Source of the DNA: an uncultured Lentisphaeria bacterium
GTDB lineage: Bacteria; Verrucomicrobiota; Lentisphaeria; JABSQK01; CAJWLW01
Assembly: GCA_913042885.1 (NCBI GenBank)
Contig: CAJWLW010000185.1
Location: 1 to 9,489 of the forward strand
Direction: 5' to 3'
Length of the DNA stretch: 9,489 bases
Both the position numbers and the translations under genes were made by a program. Every line of letters begins with the position of its first letter. Positions within the stretch are counted from its first letter, which is position 1. The notes under the pieces were generated by a model. That model was not told the origin of the DNA. It saw only the letters and a list, made by a program, of their open reading frames with translations, and ran no database searches. This document shows, one piece after another, positions 1-5,771 of this stretch.

Positions 1-165
1 ACCGGTCCTGCTTTTGTCGTTGCCGTGCTTCTCATTGAACTACCCACTTACGTCCGCCATTACCTGCGCAGTGCCCACGATTAGAGTTAACGCATTATCC
101 ATTGGATTTCAAGGCACCAAGCTGTGGGTTGTACGGTCAGAATCATGCCAAGCCACGCATGCCCC

Positions 166-396
166 TTATGAGCGCAGCTCTGTCAAGGCCTGGCGCGTCC
201 GGTCGGCCATGTCATCTATCAAGCTTTCCGGCATTTCGGAAAACCAGGGAAAACTGATCATGTTATCGTAGTAAAAGTCGGTCGCCGGCAGATCTGCATC
301 ACCAAAATCGAAGTGCTGGAACAGTTGGGAGCGGTTGAGCGGCCAATACTGCACAAGTGTCTTGACCGCATACTTTTCGTGCAGCAACCCGCTGGT
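166..396 (-). pseudogene. C-terminal remnant of a DegT/DnrJ/EryC1/StrS-family sugar aminotransferase
   Basis: The open frame runs from just after an in-frame TAG (397-399) to a TAA at 166-168 and encodes about 76 residues. Visible are 'LLHEKYAVKTLVQYWPLNR', then 'DADLPATDFYYDNMISFPWF' and an ending 'RTRQALTELRS'. This order (KYxVK, VQYxPLxR, a D...F.DN.ISFPW block, then a C-terminal helix ending LR) is what I recall from the last 70-80 residues of PLP-dependent DegT/StrS aminotransferases of nucleotide-sugar and aminosugar synthesis. Family members are about 370-430 residues, so the PLP-lysine domain is entirely missing. The only in-frame initiators are rare codons such as TTG at 385-387, with no convincing Shine-Dalgarno, and the sequence beyond the upstream stop does not continue the homology in any frame I read. 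I therefore call it a 5'-truncated remnant, probably non-functional. The family call rests on remembered motifs, not on a search. Confidence 0.6.
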
Positions 397-496
397 CTAT
401 CAATCATGAAACGTGAGTACTCAGGCAAGTCATTAATGACCCGGACTTGTACCCACCTCGGCCGTCGCGGTCGCGCCTTGCAACTCTCGCCGAATA

Positions 497-527
497 AAAA
501 AAGCCCATCCAGGCGGACGGGCTCTTT
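497..527 (-). terminator. Rho-independent terminator (minus strand)
   Basis: Read on the minus strand, arms AGCCCGTCC and GGATGGGCT (502-510 with 515-523) pair over 9 bp with one G-U pair around a 4-nt loop. They are followed at once by a run of seven T. Flanking A/T bases on both sides can lengthen the stem. It lies 26 bases after the stop codon of the 553-774 reading frame, so it looks like the original terminator of that now broken gene. The plus-strand reading has a poorer stem (an A/C mismatch) and an interrupted T-run. Confidence 0.75.
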
Positions 528-552
528 CTTTGTTCACAGATCAGTGGTTGCC

Positions 553-774
553 TTACGGATTAGTCTTCTGTTGGAAGAGATCGTCGATATTGCCGAGAAT
601 GGTTCCGAAGCAGTCCGTTTCCGGCGGACAGACATCGGTGCCGACCAGCACCAGGCTGGCGATGACGCACTCGACAAATTCCCCGACGCTCGTCGCTGAA
701 TGATGGCCCGCGAATATCTCCGAGCAGATTGAGAAACGGAAAGCGGCGAAGGCAGAGTGAGCAGCAACTAATGA
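553..774 (-). pseudogene. C-terminal remnant related to the tail of the adjacent collagen-like secreted protein
   Basis: Between an in-frame TGA (775-777) and a TAA (553-555) one minus frame is open for 73 codons but has no ATG, GTG or TTG suited to initiation. The last ~50 residues look coding: 'GEFVECVIASLVLVGTDVCP', then 'ETDCFGTILGNIDDLFQQKTNP'. They resemble the end of the neighbouring 881-2230 product, which reads 'TLLISTNICEDTCD' and closes 'AAIDTKLNP'. Both have LxxxTxxCxx(x)TxC spacing, an aliphatic/acidic helix and a K-(x)-NP terminus. A strong terminator follows 26 bases downstream. I infer a decayed paralogue, or the 3' end of a gene whose front was deleted. The first ~20 codons (774 to about 710) may be non-coding. 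An alternative is a chance frame, but the terminator and the matching tail argue against that. Confidence 0.5.
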
Positions 775-835
775 TCAAGCCCGTCACCAACTACCCGTCC
801 ACGATCCCCGCTGCTGTTGATGCCGGACAATAGGT

Positions 836-871
836 AAGAAAGCCCCGTCAGCGCCTGAAGGGATAGGGGGC
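836..871 (-). terminator. Probable terminator of the collagen-like protein gene
   Basis: Just beyond the stop of the 881-2230 gene, the minus strand can pair GCCCC (867-871) with GGGGC (842-846). A small inner TCAG/CTGA hairpin lies within, and TTTCTT follows. The stem is short and the loop bulky, so this is a reasonable but not strong intrinsic terminator. Confidence 0.5.
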
Positions 872-880
872 GTTGGTCGC

Positions 881-2230
881 TTATGGATTCAGCTTGGTGT
901 CGATGGCGGCGGTGATTTCAGCGCCGATGTCGCAAGTGTCCTCGCAGATGTTGGTGCTGATTAGCAGCGTATTGACAATGATCGTGGCAGCAGCCTGAAT
1001 CTGCGCAACACTGTTCGGTATATTCTCGCCCAGAACGAGGCAGGCCAGGTCAACCGCGCCACTGGCCACGTCGTCACAGTCGACACACGGGGCATCGGCG
1101 CCTGCCGGGCCCTGCGCACCCGCCTCACCAGCCGGACCAGCCGGACCAGCCTCACCAGCCGGACCAGCCGGACCAGCCTCACCAGCCTCACCGCCGCCGC
1201 CGCCGATGCTCCCGACTGTCCGGCTATGCAGGACCCCGTCTGCATCTCTCACCACGAACTCATCGAGGCTGTCGTCCTGCGGCAGACTGCGAATGCGCGC
1301 GCCGCCGTTTACATCCAGTGTCTTCGTCGGATTCGACGTACCGACACCGACATCACCGGCGGCGGTGACGCGCAGGCGTTCCGTCGGCAGGTAACCACCA
1401 TAGGTGCCGAGGCGGGTCGCAATGTAGAAGTCGCCCTGGCCTTGTCCGCCAAAACTTGTGTGTTCGTAGCCGATGACGACGGGTTGAAAATTCCGGCCGG
1501 GGATGTTGGCCTCGTATCCAAAACCGATTTCCGTGAATGGCTTGTTCCCATCAAGGTCCCGGTCGATCAGGCTCACTCTCCTTGAATCGCCCTGGGTTGC
1601 GCCGCCATTGTCCCAAACACTCAATCTTGCTTTTGGGTTATCGGGCGTCGTCATCGGTCCAATGGCCCCGAAACCGCCGGCATCGATGTTGCCGCTGGTT
1701 TTGATGTTGCCGCTGACGTCCAGTGCCTCCATCGGGTTGGCCAGACCAATGCCAACGCTGCCCGTGAAGTCCGCGTTACCACTTACAGTTAACTTGTTTA
1801 TCGGAACCGACGTACCGATGCCGACATCGCCGGCGGCGGTGACGCGCAGACGTTCCGTCGGCAGGTAACCACCATAGGTGCCGAGGCGGGTCGCAATGTA
1901 GAAGTCGCCCTGGCCTTGTCCGCCAAAATCTGTGTGTTCGTAGCCGATGACGACAGGTTGAAAATTCCGGCTGGGGCTGGAATGCTCGTATCCAAAGCTG
2001 ATTTCCGAGAATGGAGCCGCCGGATTAATGTCCCGGTCGATCAGTTTGATTTTTCTTGAATCGCCCTGGGTCGCTCCGCCGTTTTCCCAAATACTCAATA
2101 GCGCAAGGTCAGTGGGCGTCGTGGGGTATCCAAGCCCGACACCGGCGTTGAAGACTTCATCTTGCGCGAATGATTGGCCCGTGCAGATGACGGCGATGAC
2201 AGCCGCGATTGTAAGAGTGATTCGTTTCAT
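881..2230 (-). CDS. Secreted protein with duplicated tail-fibre-like modules and a collagen-like Gly-X-Y tract
   Basis: The product has 449 residues. A clear signal peptide (MKRIT..., hydrophobic core to about residue 19, cleavage near SFA-QDE, residues 20-24) shows export. Residues ~46-151 and ~204-309 are two copies of one module: 'GGATQGDSR', 'LIDRD', 'FGYE', 'RNFQPVVIGYEHT', 'FGGQGQGDFYIATRLGTYGG', 'LPTERLRVTAAGDVG', exactly 158 residues apart. Short VG(I/V)G...P...L.V.G elements (near 136, 159 and 295) are the type found in phage tail fibres and bacterial exoproteins, but no C-terminal S74 intramolecular chaperone is present. Residues 347-379 form 11 Gly-X-Y triplets (GEA, GPA, GAQ, GAD), followed by CVDC and a hydrophobic tail with Cys397, 429 and 433. 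AAGGAGA (2239-2245) lies 8 bases before the ATG. It is probably a trimeric surface or secreted structural protein; the exact role is unknown. Confidence 0.92.
   Translation of the reverse strand: MKRITLTIAAVIAVICTGQSFAQDEVFNAGVGLGYPTTPTDLALLSIWENGGATQGDSRKIKLIDRDINPAAPFSEISFGYEHSSPSRNFQPVVIGYEHTDFGGQGQGDFYIATRLGTYGGYLPTERLRVTAAGDVGIGTSVPINKLTVSGNADFTGSVGIGLANPMEALDVSGNIKTSGNIDAGGFGAIGPMTTPDNPKARLSVWDNGGATQGDSRRVSLIDRDLDGNKPFTEIGFGYEANIPGRNFQPVVIGYEHTSFGGQGQGDFYIATRLGTYGGYLPTERLRVTAAGDVGVGTSNPTKTLDVNGGARIRSLPQDDSLDEFVVRDADGVLHSRTVGSIGGGGGEAGEAGPAGPAGEAGPAGPAGEAGAQGPAGADAPCVDCDDVASGAVDLACLVLGENIPNSVAQIQAAATIIVNTLLISTNICEDTCDIGAEITAAIDTKLNP
1094..1192 (-). repeat. Collagen-like Gly-X-Y coding repeat
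   Basis: Eleven uninterrupted triplets (GEA x4, GPA x5, GAQ, GAD) are encoded by near-identical 9-bp DNA units, visible on the plus strand as repeated cagccggac and cagcctcac. Such tracts form a collagen-type triple helix in bacterial surface proteins and readily change length by slippage. Thirty-three residues are short for a stable helix, so the flanking domains probably drive trimerisation. This part is inference. Confidence 0.85.
1334..1625 (-). repeat. Module repeat copy 2 (C-terminal copy) in the collagen-like protein gene
   Basis: This is a direct repeat of 1808-2099 with a constant offset of 474 bp (158 codons). Over 1341-1500 against 1815-1974 I count 8 differences in 160 bases, with 78 identical consecutive bases (1377-1454). 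The right part, about 1501-1625, is more diverged. Confidence 0.9.
1808..2099 (-). repeat. Module repeat copy 1 (N-terminal copy) in the collagen-like protein gene
   Basis: This is the partner of 1334-1625. It codes for the first module, roughly residues 44-141. Many synonymous sites are identical between the copies, which points to a recent duplication or to continuing gene conversion rather than to protein-level constraint alone. Confidence 0.9.
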
Positions 2231-2324
2231 TGTCAGATTCTCCTTGTTGGATGATCAGGTTGTCGTTTCACAATTATGTCGATGAACATTCCGCTGTTGC
2301 CGCGCGTCGATCGCGGTTGTCACG

Positions 2325-2353
2325 GGTATAGGAAATTCGCCAGCCAATTGCAA
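2325..2353 (-). promoter_or_regulatory. Candidate sigma70-type promoter for the collagen-like protein gene
   Basis: On the minus strand, TTGCAA (2348-2353) and TATACC (2325-2330) are separated by exactly 17 bases. Each matches 4 of 6 consensus positions. Transcription would start near 2318, giving an untranslated leader of about 90 bases before the ATG at 2230. No experimental evidence supports it, and the host's promoter consensus is unknown. Confidence 0.4.
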
Positions 2354-3147
2354 GGGCACTTCAAAAAAAAATCAAATTTTCCTGTCCGAACGCCGCGCCG
2401 CAACCCCTCGAGTCCCGTCTGGCGGGGCTTCCGCCGTTTCCGCGCGTCACCATTTTTTTTTCACGAAGCCCACCGTCCCGCTCGCGAGCGGGACCGCATC
2501 AAGCCGCCGCGGCGAAATTAGCGGCGATTTTCGGCGAACTCATGTTGAACCGAAAAAAGCACCGGAATTCCGATTCACATCCCCGGTCAGATCCGAATCG
2601 GAACAGATCGAATAGTTGGCGATGATGTCCGTGCCGCCATTCATTGCAATGTTACTTCGGCGATCGCTGTCGCTCCCTTTTACTTACGCATGAAGGGGCT
2701 GTCCATTTAATCGAAAATCGAGCTGTCGGAGATTTCCGAGCCTGAGTCCCGACTTTAGCCGAGTGCCGAACGAAGTGAGACTGCCGGCGGCAACCTTTAG
2801 AGGCGCTTTAGTGCCGTTGAAAACGAATAGTACAACTTTCGGTTTTCTGAAAAAATTGCGTCAGGCGGTGTTGTCAATCTCAGCGGCGCTGAAGCACCTT
2901 ACAGACTTCTGGCTGAAGGGACTCAGACGAAGAATTTGCTCCCACGTGCTTGTGAAACGCCGACCGAAAAAGTAACATCGGCTGACCAAACCACGTAAAG
3001 AATTGGTCGTCCCCCCAACACAGAAGTCGTCGTTGCAAATCGTCCGGAATCGCGGTACTTTCAGTCTCATTCGGCGGCTGCCATCGGAAAGACGATCGGT
3101 CCGTTCTGCTTTCCGAAGGCCAGCGAATCGGTCGATCACGAAGTGTC
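2354..3147. other. Gene-free spacer between divergent genes
   Basis: No convincing gene is present in about 790 bases. Open frames in it are short, lack a good ribosome binding site and show no family motif I recognise. It contains A- and T-runs (2362-2370 and 2454-2461), a perfect palindrome (2475-2494) and a small inverted repeat TTTTCGG/CCGAAAA (2528-2534 with 2550-2556). It separates the divergent collagen-like and sulfatase/TPR genes, so it should hold the promoter of the latter. I could not pick one with confidence. Confidence 0.6.
2475..2494. repeat. Perfect 20-bp palindrome
   Basis: GTCCCGCTCG is followed directly by its exact reverse complement CGAGCGGGAC. With no loop it is poor as an RNA hairpin and has no T-run, so it fits a dimeric DNA-binding-protein site or a dispersed REP-like palindrome better than a terminator. 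It is GC-rich and lies in a spacer between divergent genes, about 120 bases upstream of the candidate promoter at 2325-2353. Confidence 0.6.
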
Positions 3148-3153
3148 AAGGTG
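3148..3153 (+). promoter_or_regulatory. Ribosome binding site deciding the ATG at 3164
   Basis: AAGGTG lies 10 bases before ATG 3164. The in-frame GTG at 3143 has no purine-rich sequence at the right distance and would add seven residues (MSRCFRV) before a normal export signal. The ATG is therefore preferred. Confidence 0.55.
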
Positions 3154-3163
3154 TTTTCGGGTA

Positions 3164-5482
3164 ATGAAACTCAGCAAAACGATCAGCATTCTTTTGGTGG
3201 TGACCATTTTGTCACTGGTGGCATGGTTTGCTATCACCGCAAAACGGACTCCGGATAAGGAACCTCAAAATGTGCTGTTTATTACAGTTGATACCCTGCG
3301 AAGTGACCATCTGGGCTGTTACGGATACAAGAAAGTAAAGACCCCCAACATCGATCGTTTAGCCGAACAGGGGACGATGTTTAAAAATGCCGTCTCTCAA
3401 GTTCCCCTTACCCTTCCCTCTCACGCCAGTCTTTTTACATCGACCTATCCGCAATTCAACAATGTAAGAGACAACGGAATCCATCGTCTTCACCAGTCGG
3501 CCATTACTTTAGCGGAAAGAATGCAGGAAAGCGGCTATGCGACCGCTGCATTTGTCAGTGCCTATGTCCTGGATTCCAAGTTCGGGCTGGACCAGGGATT
3601 CGAAACCTATGATGATGAAACGCAAGACCAGATCGGGGAAGAAATGATTGGGCACATGGATGCAGAGCGGACTGCCGACAAAGTCACTGCTGCCGCGCTG
3701 AGATGGCTGCGGGACAACAAAGACGAGAAACGCTTCTTGTGGGTACATTATTTTGATCCTCACAGTATTTACAATCCGCCCAGCCCGTATCGGGAGACTT
3801 ACAAAGATAACCCGTATGATGGCGAGATCGCCTATACCGATGAACATATCGGGATGCTTTTATCCGCCTTGAAAGAGCTGGATCTTGATCAGACAACCCT
3901 CATAATTTTTGCCGCTGACCATGGGGAGGGATTGGGTGAACATGAAGAATCTACCCACGCTGTGTTTGTCTATGATACGACCGTAAAGGTACCCTTGATA
4001 TTCTCGTGCCCGAGCCTGGTCCCGGAGGGGAAAGTGGTAGAGGACCAGGTCCGTTTGATCGACATCATGCCGACCATTCTGGATTTCTTACATCTCGAGA
4101 AGAACAAGGAAATTCAAGGAGAGAGTCTCATTGGTTTGATTAAAGGCGAGATCAAATCACTTAATCTTCCCGCCTATAGCGAGTCTCTTTATGCGAAGCT
4201 CCACTATAACTGGAGTCCGCTCAAATCCTTTCGGACAGGGAAGTGGAAGTATATAAAGTCACCGGCGCCGGAATTATATAGGATACGAGATGACCCTCAG
4301 GAGCTGGTCAATCTGGCCGGCAGCAGGATGGATGTGGTGAAAGAGCTGGATGGTCGGCTGGCTGAATTTCTGGCTGCGACCACGGCTTCCACGGTGAAAG
4401 AGACCACGATGGCGATGGACGAAGAGACTAAAAGGAAAATGATGAGTTTAGGGTATATCGGCAGCAGTGGTGCCTCTGAATCTGAAGAACCTGTGCCCAG
4501 GAAACGGATTCAGATTCTGGAAAAGTTAAAACTGTCGACCCGGCTTGCGAATGAAGGTGTGATCGATAAGGCAATTGAAGGATTTAACGAAGTCTTAAAA
4601 AGTGACCCAAAGAATATCCAGGCAAATGCGCACCTCGCTCAATGTTATTCAAGATTGGGAAAGTATGATCAAGCGATACAACATTTTAAGACAGCAGCTA
4701 CTTTCAACCCCCATGACGCTGAAATCATCAACCGCATCGGTGCGTGTTATCTGGAAAAACTGGAATTCGATAAAGCGCTCGAGCATTTGACGATAGCCAT
4801 CGAACTGGACCCCCAATATGCAGAGGCGTATTCCAATCGCGGGGCGGCTCATGCAAAATCAGGCAACAATCAGCGGGCAATAGCGAATTTCGATAAAGCC
4901 ATTGAACTCGACGCAGAATTTGCGGAGGCCTATGCCAATCGCGGGTTGGCTCTTGCAAAATCAGGCGATCATCAGATGGCGATCGGGGATTTCGATAAAG
5001 CCATTGAACTGGACCCCGAAAATGCAGCGGCGTATTACAAACGGGGTATCGCCTATCAACAGTCAGGCAACGATCATCAGGCAATAAAGGATTACGATCG
5101 CGTTATTGAATTGGCGCCCAAATATGCGCCGGCTTATTACAATCGCGGGATGGCTTATGAAAAATCCGACAACTCCGAGCAGGCAATAAAGGATTACGCC
5201 GGCGCTATCGAGCTGGCGCCCCAATATGCACCGGCTTATTCCGCTCGCGGGTTGGCCTATGAAAAATCCGGCAATTATCAGCGAGCAATAGCGGATTACA
5301 AAAAATTCATTGAACTGAACCCGCAATCGGCACCGGCTTATGCGCATCTGGCGAAAGTCTCTGAGAAGAAGGAAAACGTTAAAGAAGCGATAGACGCGTG
5401 GAAGAGCGTGTTGGCGATTGATCCGCAGCACCTGGAAGCTCGAAAAAACCTCACCCGGCTAAACGCTCTGATTCGTAAATGA
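3164..5482 (+). CDS. Exported sulfatase-fold (alkaline phosphatase superfamily) enzyme fused to TPR repeats
   Basis: The product has 772 residues from ATG 3164 (779 from the alternative GTG 3143). Residues ~8-27 are one hydrophobic segment after MKLSKT, a signal anchor or signal peptide placing the rest in the periplasm or outside. Residues ~35-430 are a sulfatase-type domain: 'VLFITVDTLRSDHLGCYGY' with Asp43 and Asp48, 'VPLTLPSHASLFTSTYP' at the nucleophile loop, 'AADHGEGLGEH' with Asp252-His253, then His260 and His265, and the family's C-terminal GKWKY...ELYRIRDDPQE...NL. The CxPSR/SxPSR formylglycine position is Thr83 (T-L-P-S-H), so classical sulfatase maturation is not possible. A Thr nucleophile is known in related phosphoethanolamine and lipoteichoic-acid transferases. 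Residues ~457-758 are nine 34-residue TPRs and a capping helix, a likely partner-binding scaffold. Its base composition is visibly lower in GC than the glycosidase genes to the right. It could be a phospho-/sulfo-esterase or a transferase; the substrate is unknown. Confidence 0.93.
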   Translation: MKLSKTISILLVVTILSLVAWFAITAKRTPDKEPQNVLFITVDTLRSDHLGCYGYKKVKTPNIDRLAEQGTMFKNAVSQVPLTLPSHASLFTSTYPQFNNVRDNGIHRLHQSAITLAERMQESGYATAAFVSAYVLDSKFGLDQGFETYDDETQDQIGEEMIGHMDAERTADKVTAAALRWLRDNKDEKRFLWVHYFDPHSIYNPPSPYRETYKDNPYDGEIAYTDEHIGMLLSALKELDLDQTTLIIFAADHGEGLGEHEESTHAVFVYDTTVKVPLIFSCPSLVPEGKVVEDQVRLIDIMPTILDFLHLEKNKEIQGESLIGLIKGEIKSLNLPAYSESLYAKLHYNWSPLKSFRTGKWKYIKSPAPELYRIRDDPQELVNLAGSRMDVVKELDGRLAEFLAATTASTVKETTMAMDEETKRKMMSLGYIGSSGASESEEPVPRKRIQILEKLKLSTRLANEGVIDKAIEGFNEVLKSDPKNIQANAHLAQCYSRLGKYDQAIQHFKTAATFNPHDAEIINRIGACYLEKLEFDKALEHLTIAIELDPQYAEAYSNRGAAHAKSGNNQRAIANFDKAIELDAEFAEAYANRGLALAKSGDHQMAIGDFDKAIELDPENAAAYYKRGIAYQQSGNDHQAIKDYDRVIELAPKYAPAYYNRGMAYEKSDNSEQAIKDYAGAIELAPQYAPAYSARGLAYEKSGNYQRAIADYKKFIELNPQSAPAYAHLAKVSEKKENVKEAIDAWKSVLAIDPQHLEARKNLTRLNALIRK
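4826..5335 (+). repeat. Five 102-bp tandem repeats encoding TPR units 4-8
   Basis: Units begin at 4826, 4928, 5030, 5132 and 5234, each 102 bp. Shared DNA words such as 'aaagccattgaact' recur at exactly this spacing. Each unit encodes the TPR pattern A-Y-x-x-R-G-x-A-x-x-K-S-G...A-I-x-x-(F/Y)...I-E-L-x-P. Units 1-3 and 9 are more diverged, so the middle units look newest and could vary in number between strains. Confidence 0.88.
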
Positions 5483-5541
5483 TTCCGCTGAAAAATTCAG
5501 GTTTCGGGGTTGCCGCTCAAATCGAGGGGTTTTCAGCGGAA
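5483..5541 (+). terminator. Inverted repeat directly after the sulfatase/TPR stop codon
   Basis: TTCCGCTGAAAA (5483-5494) and TTTTCAGCGGAA (5530-5541) are a perfect 12-bp inverted repeat around a 35-base loop, starting on the base after the stop codon. The position suggests a transcript-end or mRNA-stabilising hairpin. No T-run follows and the loop is large, so intrinsic termination is uncertain. Confidence 0.4.
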
Positions 5542-5599
5542 CCCGTAAATGACCAATGACCCGGGACTAACGTAAGGCGTTAGAACTTGGGGGGGCTGC

Positions 5600-5699
5600 T
5601 GTTGGAGTTCCCAGCTATAGCTGTATCCGGTCCGGGCGCAGCCCAGCCGTATTGGCCCCGTCCGCTCGGGCAACACAGCTACAGCTGTGAACTCCAACA
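5600..5699. repeat. 100-bp element with 25-bp terminal inverted repeats (REP/MITE-like)
   Basis: The arms at 5600-5624 and 5675-5699 (TGTTGGAGTTCCCAGCTATA... against its reverse complement) match at 23 of 25 positions and enclose a GC-rich 50-base core. The two differences would leave simple mismatches in a folded stem. No reading frame is contained in it. Size and structure fit a miniature inverted-repeat element or a dispersed palindromic repeat. A long-stem hairpin acting at the end of the upstream transcript is the alternative. Confidence 0.7.
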
Positions 5700-5756
5700 A
5701 GCCAGCCATCCATTCTGAGACCTTGAAGGATCGCTTTAACGATGAACCGGGTTAAC

Positions 5757-5762
5757 AAGGAG
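5757..5762 (+). promoter_or_regulatory. Shine-Dalgarno site of the 5772 gene
   Basis: AAGGAG sits nine bases before the ATG at 5772. This supports the chosen start and shows translation independent of the upstream gene. Confidence 0.75.
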
Positions 5763-5771
5763 TAGAGGCAA

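Noticed and set aside
14..271. 85-codon plus-strand frame at the left edge
   Set aside because: It overlaps the aminotransferase remnant on the opposite strand, and I see no domain, signal peptide or ribosome binding site.
961..1245. Minus-strand frame with repeated R-L-V units over the collagen-like tract
   Set aside because: The periodic peptide is the Gly-X-Y DNA repeat read in the wrong frame.
2540..2644. 34-codon minus-strand frame (starting M-N-G-G-T-D-I-I-A-N) in the large spacer
   Set aside because: The composition looks mildly protein-like, but it is short, has no ribosome binding site, and matches no family I know. I cannot support it as a gene or as a fragment of one.
2763..2975. 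70-codon plus-strand frame starting with GTG in the spacer before the sulfatase/TPR gene
   Set aside because: No ribosome binding site, no motif, basic low-information translation. It is probably chance.
3143..3163. GTG start seven codons upstream for the sulfatase/TPR gene
   Set aside because: No ribosome binding site precedes it, and ATG 3164 has AAGGTG at good spacing and begins a normal export signal.
4826..5335. Regular DNA repeats that could suggest a CRISPR array
   Set aside because: The repeats are 102 bp with no short conserved repeat/variable spacer alternation, and they are fully explained by TPR coding units.
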